From Campylobacteraceae bacterium (lineage in GTDB: Bacteria; Campylobacterota; Campylobacteria; Campylobacterales; Sulfurovaceae), in assembly GCA_027081065.1 (NCBI GenBank), contig JALWLW010000110.1, positions 1 through 36,624 of the forward strand: 36,624 nucleotides of DNA, read 5' to 3'. Of this stretch, positions 23,103 through 31,148 are shown piece by piece; position 1 is the first letter of the stretch, and each line of letters opens with the position of its first letter. A program made the translations under genes and the position numbers. The notes beneath the pieces were generated by a model that saw only the letters and a program-made list of their open reading frames with translations, ran no database searches and was not told where the DNA came from.

Positions 23103-24320
23103 TTATTTGAGTCGAAGTTCAAAAATATTGTGACCATTTTTATGATAATAATTTAAAGTATAATTTAAACGGTTAGCAATATTGTTGACAATATATAAAC
23201 CTAGCCCAAAACCAGCATTACGTTTCTCTTCTTGAGTGAAGGGCTCAAGGTAAAAGCTTAGAGGATGTTCTAGACTTTTACCTTGAGAGATAACTTTGAT
23301 ACTTTTTTGATTGGTGACAATATTTGCTTTATTATCTTCAGCATATTTAATGGCATTATCCAATAAGTTTTTAATGGCTAAGACTAAAAGTTTAGCATCA
23401 GTTTTTAGCTCTTCATGTTCAGTCTTGATGGTTAGTTGACTTCTGTCACAAAGTAGTAAACCAATACTCTCTTCTATAATATTGTCTATGTTTACTTCAT
23501 TGAGTCGAGGTTGAAAATTTTGTGTGGTTAAACGTTCAACATGAGCTAATTCGCCAATGAGTTGATTCATTCTTTCAAAAGCACGAATAAGCATCTCTTT
23601 CGAGCTACCATCTTCTATCATTTCAATAGCAATGCGTCCTCGTGTAATAGGAGTTTTAAGCTCATGCATCATATTACGCATAAAAAGGTTCTTTGATTCT
23701 AGTAAACTACGAATATGATGAAGGGCATCATCAAAACTTTTGGCTATTTTCCCGATTTCATCGGTTGAACGTTGGTTAATTCGGATATTCATGTTTCCTT
23801 GTGAAAACTCTTCAATTTGTTGATGTAATTTTTTTAAAGGAGAGAGCTTTCGCATAATTGCAATGTAAAGAAAGATAAAAAGGATGGCAATAAGAATGGC
23901 AATAAGTATTGTGACGGTAAAACGTGTTTTATTGGATTTTTTGTCTTGAAGCATTAGGCTATAACCAAAACGCTGTAAGTAGATATATTTGTTTTTTGCA
24001 ATGGTGAAAATTTGCATTTTTCCATAGACTGATTCACTTTCAAAAAAAATCTCTGCATTACTTAATAGTAAAAGCTTACTTTCATCGGCGGAAACAGGTC
24101 TAATTTCGAAATCTTTATAGAATTTTTTTTCTCTCTCTTTGGTTAATTGTAGTTTGGCTGTTGAAAGTAGTAAGTTAGAGATGAGCTTATAACGATTAAT
24201 TTCATCAATTCTTTGTCGTTCTTTGTCCCATGAAATAAATAAAAAAAGTGCAGTAAATAATAGGGTTAAAACAAGGGCAAAGAGTGTGTTAATAAAGGCA
24301 GAAACAGAGATGTTTCGCAT
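23103..24320 (-). CDS. ArsS-like sensor histidine kinase
   Basis: A 405-residue two-helix membrane sensor kinase. Membrane segments are at about 9-29 and 135-155, with a ~100-residue periplasmic domain between. A HAMP linker follows (SPLKKLHQQIEEF...NMNIRI), then H-box MMHELKTPITRGR with His219, N-box NLLDNAIKYA, and G2 GFGLGLYIVNNI. A normal G1 DxGxG is replaced by a compact segment (VISQGKSLEHPL, then FYLEPFTQ), as in the ArsS-type kinases of Campylobacterota. Helicobacter ArsS responds to acid; the signal here is unknown. It starts in a TAATG overlap with the regulator stop, so the two are co-translated. Confidence 0.9.
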   Translation of the reverse strand: MRNISVSAFINTLFALVLTLLFTALFLFISWDKERQRIDEINRYKLISNLLLSTAKLQLTKEREKKFYKDFEIRPVSADESKLLLLSNAEIFFESESVYGKMQIFTIAKNKYIYLQRFGYSLMLQDKKSNKTRFTVTILIAILIAILFIFLYIAIMRKLSPLKKLHQQIEEFSQGNMNIRINQRSTDEIGKIAKSFDDALHHIRSLLESKNLFMRNMMHELKTPITRGRIAIEMIEDGSSKEMLIRAFERMNQLIGELAHVERLTTQNFQPRLNEVNIDNIIEESIGLLLCDRSQLTIKTEHEELKTDAKLLVLAIKNLLDNAIKYAEDNKANIVTNQKSIKVISQGKSLEHPLSFYLEPFTQEEKRNAGFGLGLYIVNNIANRLNYTLNYYHKNGHNIFELRLK

Positions 24321-24997
24321 TAAATTTTCTCAGTAAGTAGGTAGCCTATACCCCTAACAGGCTTAATGTAGGTATTTTTTGGATCAATTTTAGAAAGTTT
24401 TTGTCGAACACGTGAGATGATAACATCAATGTTTTTAATCGAAGAGTTATCATCAATATGTGCACTTTCATAAAGTAGTTGTTCTCTTGAAATAGCAGAA
24501 TCAGCATGTTGGATGAGGATGGACAAAATTTCAAATTCAGCAGCTGTAAGTTCCATCATAACATTTTTAAAAATAATGGTTCTCGCATCATTGTTGAGTT
24601 CAAATAAACTATTGGAATATTGAGGTTTTGTATTATTTTGTGTACGTCTTAAAATAGTTTTGATACGGGTTACTAATTCACGAGGGTCATAAGGTTTTGG
24701 CATGTAATCATCAGCTCCTCTTTCCATAGCAATAACTTTGTCTGTGATATCATCACGTGCCGAAGAGACAATAATTGGAATTGAAGAAGTTTTTCTGATT
24801 TTTGGAATAACTTCTAAGCCATCGATTCCAGGTAAGGTTAAATCTAAAATTAGTAACTCAAATGATTCTTGTGTTAAAAGTGAAAGACCCATATAGGGTT
24901 CTTCTACTGAAGTTACTTTAATGTCATGTTTGGTAAGATACTCGGTGAGAATTTGTGCTATCTCATAGTCATCTTCTATCATTAATATATTTATAAT
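24320..24997 (-). CDS. OmpR-type response regulator (ArsR-like two-component family), proposed ATT start
   Basis: Receiver plus winged helix, partner of the kinase that follows. From the first ATG (24982) the protein begins MIEDD, which removes most of strand beta-1 and puts the phospho-acceptor at residue 47. The frame is open upstream to 25015 and encodes IINILMIEDD, the normal receiver start. Minus-strand AAGGA (25008-25004) lies six bases before ATT at 24997 but 21 bases before the ATG, too far for normal initiation. From ATT the acceptor becomes Asp52, a usual position. ATA at 24994 is an alternative. Other residues: IVSSARDD (Ser/Thr), MPKPYDP (Lys), winged-helix LTAAEFEILSILIQH, RVRQKLSK and VRGIGYLL. 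The family call is secure; the non-ATG start is inferred. Confidence 0.9.
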   Translation of the reverse strand: MINILMIEDDYEIAQILTEYLTKHDIKVTSVEEPYMGLSLLTQESFELLILDLTLPGIDGLEVIPKIRKTSSIPIIVSSARDDITDKVIAMERGADDYMPKPYDPRELVTRIKTILRRTQNNTKPQYSNSLFELNNDARTIIFKNVMMELTAAEFEILSILIQHADSAISREQLLYESAHIDDNSSIKNIDVIISRVRQKLSKIDPKNTYIKPVRGIGYLLTEKI

Positions 24998-25122
24998 GCT
25001 AAATCCTTGAAAGTTTTAAAAATTAATTAGATAATGATATCATGAGAAATGTAAAAAGTAAGAGCAAACAAAAAATATTTTTAACATTGCCCACGAGGGC
25101 TATTACAAAGGAGGTTTTAAAT

Positions 25123-25179
25123 ATGTTCTATCAAGGGAGTATATTTCAAAGGAGTTCAATTACATACTTAATCTCGTGA
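25123..25179 (+). CDS. Possible 18-residue small protein
   Basis: ATG (25123) to TGA (25177-25179), preceded by AAAGGAGG at the ideal distance, the strongest ribosome site in the region, although no homology can be judged. The peptide has Ser, Ile and aromatic residues and no evident domain. The GCCC/GGGC hairpin lies just upstream of the ribosome site. It could be a leader peptide or small protein, or the site could be a relic. Confidence 0.35.
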   Translation: MFYQGSIFQRSSITYLIS

Positions 25180-25286
25180 ACAATGTTAAAGACATTTGTT
25201 TGTCTTAATCAAATTATAGTCTACTACTATTAATCATCAAACAATGAATAATTAACCAATAGTTAATGGTTTACCCTAAAGATACA

Positions 25287-25295
25287 TGTTATAAT
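25287..25295 (+). promoter_or_regulatory. Extended -10 promoter of lgt
   Basis: TGTTATAAT at 25287-25295, predicted start near 25302, AAAGGAG ribosome site at 25306-25312, ATG at 25317. Confidence 0.6.
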
Positions 25296-25316
25296 TATTT
25301 ATGCTAAAGGAGTGAT

Positions 25317-26159
25317 ATGGAATCTTGGAATCATGTGTATGAACATTTTAATCCTGTGGCATTAGATTTAGGCTTTATATCGGTTCATTGGTATGGAATT
25401 ATGTATATTTCAGCACTTTTAGTTGCCTTGTGGTTTGCTAAATGGATTATTAAAAAAGATAATATGTCAATTTCTGAAGTGACTATTGATTCTTATTTTA
25501 TATGGATTGAAATAGGTATTATTTTAGGAGCACGGATATGGTATATTTTATTTTATGACTCTAATACCTTTTATTATTTAAGTCAACCTTGGCAGATATT
25601 TAATCCTTTTTCAAATGGTGAATTTGTAGGCATTAGGGGGATGAGTTATCATGGGGCAGTGGTTGGTGCTGCGATTGGTTCTTATCTATTTGCACGAAGA
25701 AATCCTGGACAAATTTATAAAATCTTAGATGTTGTGGCACTTTCTGTACCTGTGGGGTTTGTTTTTGGGCGTATAGGAAATTTTTTAAATCAAGAGTTGG
25801 TTGGACGTGCTACTGATATTCCATGGGGGATTTATGTTGATGGAGTACTAAGACATCCATCTCAACTGTATGAAGGCTTTTTAGAAGGCATTTTAATTGC
25901 TATTTTAATTTATTTTTATAGAAAGAGAAGGCGTTTTGATGGAGCTTTAATTGGGCTCTATGGAGTTTTATATGGAACAGCTAGGTTTGTTGCAGAGTTT
26001 TGGAGAGAGCCAGATGTTCAATTAGGTTATTTGTATGGTGACTGGTTAACCATGGGACAGGTTCAAAGTTTTATTATGATTCTCATCTCTATTGGGGTTT
26101 ATTTTTTTCTTCAAGCTTATACAGAGAAAAAATCTAAGAAGAGAAAGAAGGTTAAATGA
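25317..26159 (+). CDS. lgt: Prolipoprotein diacylglyceryl transferase
   Basis: A 280-residue inner-membrane enzyme that transfers diacylglycerol from phosphatidylglycerol to the lipobox cysteine of prolipoproteins, the first step for the several lipoproteins encoded in this window. About seven membrane helices. Signatures: VHWYGIMY near the start, GMSYHGA (His of the H-G-x motif), FGRIGNFLNQELVGR (Lgt signature, about 146-162), HPSQLYE, and the terminal LTMGQVQS. Complete. Its stop overlaps the start of the next gene as ATGA, so the truncated glycosyltransferase was originally coupled to it. Confidence 0.96.
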   Translation: MESWNHVYEHFNPVALDLGFISVHWYGIMYISALLVALWFAKWIIKKDNMSISEVTIDSYFIWIEIGIILGARIWYILFYDSNTFYYLSQPWQIFNPFSNGEFVGIRGMSYHGAVVGAAIGSYLFARRNPGQIYKILDVVALSVPVGFVFGRIGNFLNQELVGRATDIPWGIYVDGVLRHPSQLYEGFLEGILIAILIYFYRKRRRFDGALIGLYGVLYGTARFVAEFWREPDVQLGYLYGDWLTMGQVQSFIMILISIGVYFFLQAYTEKKSKKRKKVK

Positions 26160-26473
26160 ATTCAAAAGTAGTTGTGGTTATTCCTGTTTATAATAATCCA
26201 AAAACCATTGCAAAAGTAGTGAAAGATGCGCTTTTACTTTCTTTAAGTGTCATAGTAGTTGATGATGGTTCAGATGACAAAGTAGAAGATTTATTAGAAA
26301 AAGATAGTCGGCTTATGGTTATGAGACATACGATGAACAAAGGTAAAGGGGAAGCACTTTTAACAGCAGCTAGAATGGCTAAAGAAGAAGGGTTTGAGTA
26401 TATGATTGCTATTGATGGTGATGGGCAACATTTTATCAAGGTTAATTTTTATATAGAACAATTTTTAATATGA
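26156..26473 (+). CDS. Family 2 glycosyltransferase, C-terminally truncated
   Basis: A 105-residue N-terminal piece of a GT2 (GT-A fold) glycosyltransferase: VVVIPVYNNPKTI, VIVVDDGSDD (nucleotide-sugar binding Asp), NKGKGEAL and AIDGDGQH with the metal-binding DxD-type motif. After GDGQH the sequence changes to an unrelated 12-residue tail and stops at TGA 26471-26473. Family members are normally well over 200 residues, so acceptor binding and most catalytic residues are absent. The stop codon coincides with the TGATATAAT promoter box of the next gene, suggesting that a deletion or insertion joint near 26440 replaced the rest. Probably non-functional. Confidence 0.85.
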   Translation: MNSKVVVVIPVYNNPKTIAKVVKDALLLSLSVIVVDDGSDDKVEDLLEKDSRLMVMRHTMNKGKGEALLTAARMAKEEGFEYMIAIDGDGQHFIKVNFYIEQFLI

Positions 26474-26479
26474 TATAAT
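26471..26479 (+). promoter_or_regulatory. Extended -10 immediately before the 26485 gene
   Basis: TGATATAAT, five bases before ATG 26485, with no ribosome site. Predicted leaderless transcript. Its first three bases are the stop codon of the truncated glycosyltransferase. Confidence 0.55.
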
Positions 26480-26484
26480 AATAT

Positions 26485-27510
26485 ATGTTAAATATAAAAT
26501 GCTTTTTTATTATATTATTTAGTCCTTTGTATTTATTTTCAACTCTCCATGAAGATGCTGAAGATAATAAGACTTCGAGGTGGCAAATATTTCAAAATAC
26601 TTCTTCTTCTATTGAAAATCTTTATGATAGTGAAAAGTTAAGTCGAACGATTGTCTTTAAAGGAAAAGGTACACAAACTGCTTATGGTTTAAGTCTAAAA
26701 GATACAAAACCTCATGAATATTGGCTTCAATGGGATATGAAGTTTACTGAGGACTTTACGATTATGGTGGTTTTAGATACCAATAGGGGTAGACAGTTAC
26801 TTATTTATACGCCGGGTATATCACAAAGTTATAAGCAGTATGGTATTGGAAGCGAGGCATTAAGTAACAGGTGGCAAACATATAAACGGAATGTACAAGA
26901 AGATTTGGCATATTTTGATAATCGTGTTAAAGTCCTTGGCATTAAACGTTTTGTGGTTAGAGGCAGTGGTAGTATTGATAATGTTTATACCTCTACTAAG
27001 CAAATGAAGTCTCAAAAAATTATCAAAAAAGCTGTTATAAAAGAGAAGAAAATAAAGCATTTTACTAATAGTTTACCTGTACTTGAGATGAAAGGAAAAG
27101 CTCATCTTTCTCTTAAGCTTGGGGAAACTTATGTGGAAGCTGGAGTAAGTGCCTATGATAAAGAAGATGGTGAACTGTTTGTTGAATCTGTAGACAATAT
27201 TGATATTTTTGCAAATGGTAGATATACGGTTATGTATATGGCAACAGATAGTGATGGGAATATAGCGACTAATCAACGTATTGTTCAAGTTGGTATAGTT
27301 GAAGAAGAAAAAGAAGTATCTGATCTCAATGAAGAAATAGTGGATACTTCTAGTGATGAAGAGGTTCAACAAGAAGAAAATAGTAATTATGCTGAAGATT
27401 TAGCAGAGCAACAGCATCAAATTGAGATTTGGGAACGTGAATTAGAGAGTCGAGAACGAAAATTAAGAGAAAGAGAGAAGAATAGTAATTTAATTAACAA
27501 AAAAAATTAA
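26485..27510 (+). CDS. Exported protein with Ig-like DUF5011 domain and C-terminal coiled coil
   Basis: A 341-residue secreted or periplasmic protein. Signal peptide at 1-19 (CFFIILFSPLYLFS). Residues about 30-165 form a beta-rich domain (RWQIFQNTSS, EYWLQWDMKF, FTIMVVLDTNRGRQLLIYTPG) that resembles a carbohydrate-binding jelly roll, assigned only by appearance. Residues about 200-270 are a DUF5011-type Ig-like fold: PVLEMKG, LKLGETYVEAGVSAYD, DGELFV and GRYTVMYMATDSDGN. The last ~70 residues are acidic and then a charged coiled coil (ELESRERKLREREKN). It lies 51 bp before the split RND genes, which have their own promoter. A cell-surface or periplasmic scaffold is likely; the function is not known. 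Confidence 0.7.
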   Translation: MLNIKCFFIILFSPLYLFSTLHEDAEDNKTSRWQIFQNTSSSIENLYDSEKLSRTIVFKGKGTQTAYGLSLKDTKPHEYWLQWDMKFTEDFTIMVVLDTNRGRQLLIYTPGISQSYKQYGIGSEALSNRWQTYKRNVQEDLAYFDNRVKVLGIKRFVVRGSGSIDNVYTSTKQMKSQKIIKKAVIKEKKIKHFTNSLPVLEMKGKAHLSLKLGETYVEAGVSAYDKEDGELFVESVDNIDIFANGRYTVMYMATDSDGNIATNQRIVQVGIVEEEKEVSDLNEEIVDTSSDEEVQQEENSNYAEDLAEQQHQIEIWERELESRERKLREREKNSNLINKKN

Positions 27511-27546
27511 TAATTATTTAATTTACTGATTTTTATAAATTATTTT

Positions 27547-27555
27547 TGTTATACT
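27547..27555 (+). promoter_or_regulatory. Extended -10 of the RND genes
   Basis: TGTTATACT, six bases before ATG 27562, with no ribosome site between. Predicted leaderless mRNA. Confidence 0.5.
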
Positions 27556-27561
27556 GAATAT

Positions 27562-29154
27562 ATGAAGCCTTATAAGATAAAAAATGTTGCAGGACATCTT
27601 GCGACAATCTTTCTAGCGAATCCTTTAACACCCATACTCGCTTTTGCCATAATTTTACTTGGGTATGTCTCTTTAGAAGTGATGCCCAGAGAAGAAGATC
27701 CTCAGATTCAAGTGAGTGGTGGGTCTATTATTATTGGTATACCAGGGGCAACTCCTAAAGAGATAGAGAATGTTATTGTTAAACCTTTAGAGCGACGTAT
27801 TCGTGAAATAAAAGGGGTTGAGCATGTTTATGGGACAGCACTCAATAATGCTGGAATGATAAATGTTCAATATTACATTGGGCAAAACCGAGAATCTTCA
27901 AACCTTAAGCTTTATGACAAAGTGATGCAACATATGGATAAACTTCCTAAAGGAACAATGCCTCCACTGATTAAACCTTTTGATATTGATATTGATATTC
28001 CTATTTTAACGGTCTCTTTTTATAAAAACTCAGAAACAAAGTTAGATAATATTAAGCTTTATAAAACCATTCGTGAGATTCAACAAGATATTAATGCTTT
28101 AGATAATGTGGCAAAAACGACTTTAAAGGGGGTAAAAAAACCTCAATTTAATGTTTTAATTGATTTACAAAAGCTTTCAGCTTATTACATTTCTTTAGGG
28201 CAAGTTGCGAAGGCTATTCGTTCTATCTCTACCAATTCCCCTGAAATTGATACGACTTCTTCTACAGGAAAGTTAACGGTCTTTGGTATTAAAAATGCCA
28301 TTGAAGATATTGATGATTTAAAAAATCTTATTGTAGCCCAATATAAGGGCTCACCAATCTATTTAAAAAGTTTGGCAACCATAGAATATAATTATGACAT
28401 TCAAAATTTTCAGTCTGTTTTGTTAACACATCAGAAAAAAGAGAATAATAAGTTAGTATTTGAAGATGTTGGGGAACAAATTACGTTAACGGTTTCTAAG
28501 TTAAAAGGGACAAATGCTGTAACCATTGCTAAAGATGCTTTAGAAGAGTTGGCGAAGCATAAAGAGACTTTTGAAGAACAAGGGGTCTCATATATTGTAA
28601 CACGTAATTATGGTGACCGTGCCAATGAAGCTGTTAATGAATTGGTACATCATCTGGTCATTACCATTTTTATTATTGCAGCGATACTCATTCCTTTTTT
28701 GGGTTGGCGTGAATCTTTGGTTGTAACCATTGCTGTTCCAATGATTTTGGCATTAACGCTTTTTATTGCTTATATGACTGACCAAACAATTAATCGTATT
28801 ACACTTTTTGCTTTTTTACTTTCGTTGGGGTTAATTGTTGATGATGCGATTATTGTCATTGAAAACATTCACCGTCGTATGCATCTTCCTGAATCTAAAG
28901 GACTCTCTTTTTCTCAAATAATTATTCAAGCTACTGATGAGATTGGACCTTCAACAAACATTGCAACCATTGCAATTATGTTAACCATGATTCCTATGGC
29001 ATTTGTTGGGGGCATGATGGGACAGTTTATGACCCCTATTCCTTTAAATGTACCTGTTGCATTGGCAGTCTCTTTATTTGTAGCATATGTATTTGCTCCT
29101 TATTTAGCAAAAAAACTGATTAAGTTTAAAGAGCATCAAGAGGAGGGTAGCTAA
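27562..29154 (+). CDS. RND efflux pump, N-terminal half-protein
   Basis: A 530-residue polypeptide equal to the first half of an AcrB/HAE1-type RND permease. Membrane helix 1 is near 20-40 (PLTPILAFAIILLGY), followed by the porter region (PREEDPQIQV, PGATPKEIENVIVKPLE, IKGVEHV), then helices 2-6 from about 365. Helix 4 carries the proton-relay acids in SLGLIVDDAIIVIENIHRR. It ends after helix 6 (VALAVSLFVAYVFAPYLAKK) with a short charged tail. Normal RND permeases continue in one chain of about 1,030 residues; here a stop and a new ATG fall exactly at the junction of the internal duplication (TAATG). Both halves look intact. No membrane-fusion adaptor or TolC-type gene is adjacent. Confidence 0.9.
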   Translation: MKPYKIKNVAGHLATIFLANPLTPILAFAIILLGYVSLEVMPREEDPQIQVSGGSIIIGIPGATPKEIENVIVKPLERRIREIKGVEHVYGTALNNAGMINVQYYIGQNRESSNLKLYDKVMQHMDKLPKGTMPPLIKPFDIDIDIPILTVSFYKNSETKLDNIKLYKTIREIQQDINALDNVAKTTLKGVKKPQFNVLIDLQKLSAYYISLGQVAKAIRSISTNSPEIDTTSSTGKLTVFGIKNAIEDIDDLKNLIVAQYKGSPIYLKSLATIEYNYDIQNFQSVLLTHQKKENNKLVFEDVGEQITLTVSKLKGTNAVTIAKDALEELAKHKETFEEQGVSYIVTRNYGDRANEAVNELVHHLVITIFIIAAILIPFLGWRESLVVTIAVPMILALTLFIAYMTDQTINRITLFAFLLSLGLIVDDAIIVIENIHRRMHLPESKGLSFSQIIIQATDEIGPSTNIATIAIMLTMIPMAFVGGMMGQFMTPIPLNVPVALAVSLFVAYVFAPYLAKKLIKFKEHQEEGS

Positions 29155-30974
29155 TGGAGAATTTTGTCTATAACATTATTTCCAAAAAACGTAATAAATG
29201 GTTGGTAACCCTTATTGTTATAGCTTCTATGATGGGGGCTATTTTGATGTTACCTAGTAAATTGGTTAAAGCCAAAATGCTTCCAGGAAAATCAGCCAAT
29301 ACTTTTACCATTTATATTGACACAGCTACCAATGCTTCGATGATAGAGACACAAAGAGTTGCTACTTGTGTGGTAAATTATATGAAACATGAGAAAGAGG
29401 TCTTAAACATGAGCATTAATTTAGGGCAGGGTGCACCTCTTGATTATGCTGGATTGGTGAAGGGTTCTGCTTTTAAAAACATGAAGAATCAAGCAGAGGT
29501 TGTTATTAATTTAACAGATAAACATAAGCGAGATGAACCCTCTTATATGATGGTACACCGTATACGTCCAGAGATTCAAGCTTTATGTGGGAAGATTGTT
29601 CCTTATACTTCTATTCGTTTTACAGAGATGCCTTCTGGTCCTCCTACTTTGGCGACCATTGTTATAGAACTTTTTGGAAAAAATGATAGATTGTTACGTA
29701 ATACAGCGCTACGTGTTGCTAAGGTCTTGAGTGAAACTGAAGGCTTGGTTGATGTGGACATCATGCAAGATGATTTTTATACGAAGTTTAATCTTGTACC
29801 AGATAAAGAAAAAATTATTCGCTCAGATTTAAGTGTTGATCAAGTTAATCAAATAACTTATTTGGCATTTAAAGGGACAGCTGTTGCTGTTAAAAATACA
29901 CGTAATCAGCAAGATCAAATACCAATATTTTTACGTTTAAATGAAAAAACACGTCTTCTAGAAAGAAATTCTAAAGAGGCACTTCAAAGTAAACTCTCTT
30001 CTCTTAGGTTGATGAACCGTCAAGGAATGATGATTGCACTTTCTGAAGTCGTAAGTATTGAAAGTACACGTTCTAGTCCTACTATTTTTAGAAAAAACCT
30101 TAAAAATTATGTTGGTATTACAGCTGAATGTGACATGGTAAGTCAAGTTTATCCGTTACTTGATGCACGTGATAAAATTTTAGAGCAATTATCTGATGAA
30201 TTTAATGTTACTAAAGTAGAAGGTATTAGCACTTATATGTTTGACTTAAATTTAGTAGATAAGCAAACAGGGGAGCAGATGCTCTTACGATGGGATGGAG
30301 AGATGAAAGTCTCTTTAGATACTTTTAGAGATTTAGGGGGAGCATTTATTGCTGCTTTAGTTCTAATGTTTTTATTGATTGTGGTTTATTATAAATCTTT
30401 TGCTTTGAGTGGAATTGTACTGATAGGTTCTTTTCTTTCTATTATTGGGGTCATTATTGGGCATTGGATTACTGACAAATTACAATTGGCTATTTCTGAT
30501 ACTCATTTCTTTTTGACAGCGACTTCATTGATTGGGTTTATTTCTCTGATGGGAATTTCAGCACGGAGTTCATTGCTTCTTATTGACTTTACGAAGTCAC
30601 TGATAGAAGAGGGTGTTGAGAAGAAAAGGGCAATTTCCTTGGCTACGGCGACTAGAGCAAAACCTATCATGTTAACAGCTGTAGCAATCATATTAGGTTC
30701 TTTACTTTTAGCAACTGACCCTATCTTTGGAGGTTTAGGGGTAGCCCTTATTTTTGGTTCTATGGCAGCAACTTTGGTATCACTCTTTTTTATTCCTATT
30801 TTAATGGATAATGCAAGAGCGATGATGCCTCCAGATTTTCAACATTCTCAAAAAGAAGAGCAACAATATGTACTAAAAGTCAAAGAAAAAGTTTCAACTT
30901 CTTGGTGTATTTTAACTAAGAATATAAGAGATTATTTTGTAAGTTACCGTGATAAATGGAATGATGAAAAATAG
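29154..30974 (+). CDS. RND efflux pump, C-terminal half-protein
   Basis: A 606-residue polypeptide equal to the second half of the RND permease, translationally coupled to the first by TAATG. Helix 7 is at about 17-37 (WLVTLIVIASMMGAILML), followed by a porter region (PGKSANTFTIYIDT, TEMPSGPPTLATIVIELFG, VDVDIMQDDFY), then helices 8-12 from about 395 (GGAFIAALVLMFLLIVVYY, LIGFISLMGISARSSLLLIDF, GGLGVALIFGSMAATLVSLFFIP). Where AcrB has the proton-relay Lys940 (SAKNA), this protein has Arg (SARSS). A soluble tail of ~60 residues follows helix 12. The two proteins should assemble as pseudo-heterodimers within a trimer. Substrate unknown. Confidence 0.9.
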   Translation: MENFVYNIISKKRNKWLVTLIVIASMMGAILMLPSKLVKAKMLPGKSANTFTIYIDTATNASMIETQRVATCVVNYMKHEKEVLNMSINLGQGAPLDYAGLVKGSAFKNMKNQAEVVINLTDKHKRDEPSYMMVHRIRPEIQALCGKIVPYTSIRFTEMPSGPPTLATIVIELFGKNDRLLRNTALRVAKVLSETEGLVDVDIMQDDFYTKFNLVPDKEKIIRSDLSVDQVNQITYLAFKGTAVAVKNTRNQQDQIPIFLRLNEKTRLLERNSKEALQSKLSSLRLMNRQGMMIALSEVVSIESTRSSPTIFRKNLKNYVGITAECDMVSQVYPLLDARDKILEQLSDEFNVTKVEGISTYMFDLNLVDKQTGEQMLLRWDGEMKVSLDTFRDLGGAFIAALVLMFLLIVVYYKSFALSGIVLIGSFLSIIGVIIGHWITDKLQLAISDTHFFLTATSLIGFISLMGISARSSLLLIDFTKSLIEEGVEKKRAISLATATRAKPIMLTAVAIILGSLLLATDPIFGGLGVALIFGSMAATLVSLFFIPILMDNARAMMPPDFQHSQKEEQQYVLKVKEKVSTSWCILTKNIRDYFVSYRDKWNDEK

Positions 30975-31148
30975 AGATATTAGATAAAAAAAAATTGTAT
31001 TAAATAAAAGGTAACATCCAAAATTATGAGAATAGTTAAAATTGTTATTCTTTATATAAGTAAATTATTAAATTATTAAAAATATAATCTAAATTACTTT
31101 TATTATAAAAAACTATGTTATTGTTTCTAATTAATCAAAGGAGCAATA

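Larger units (their letters stand above)
25016..25316. other. Intergenic region between regulator and lgt
   Basis: About 300 bases. It holds a small GCCC-ACGA-GGGC hairpin (about 25089-25100), an 18-codon ORF with a strong ribosome site (25123-25179), and the lgt promoter at its right end. Upstream sequences for the divergent regulator gene must also lie here, but no clear minus-strand -10 was identified. Confidence 0.5.
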
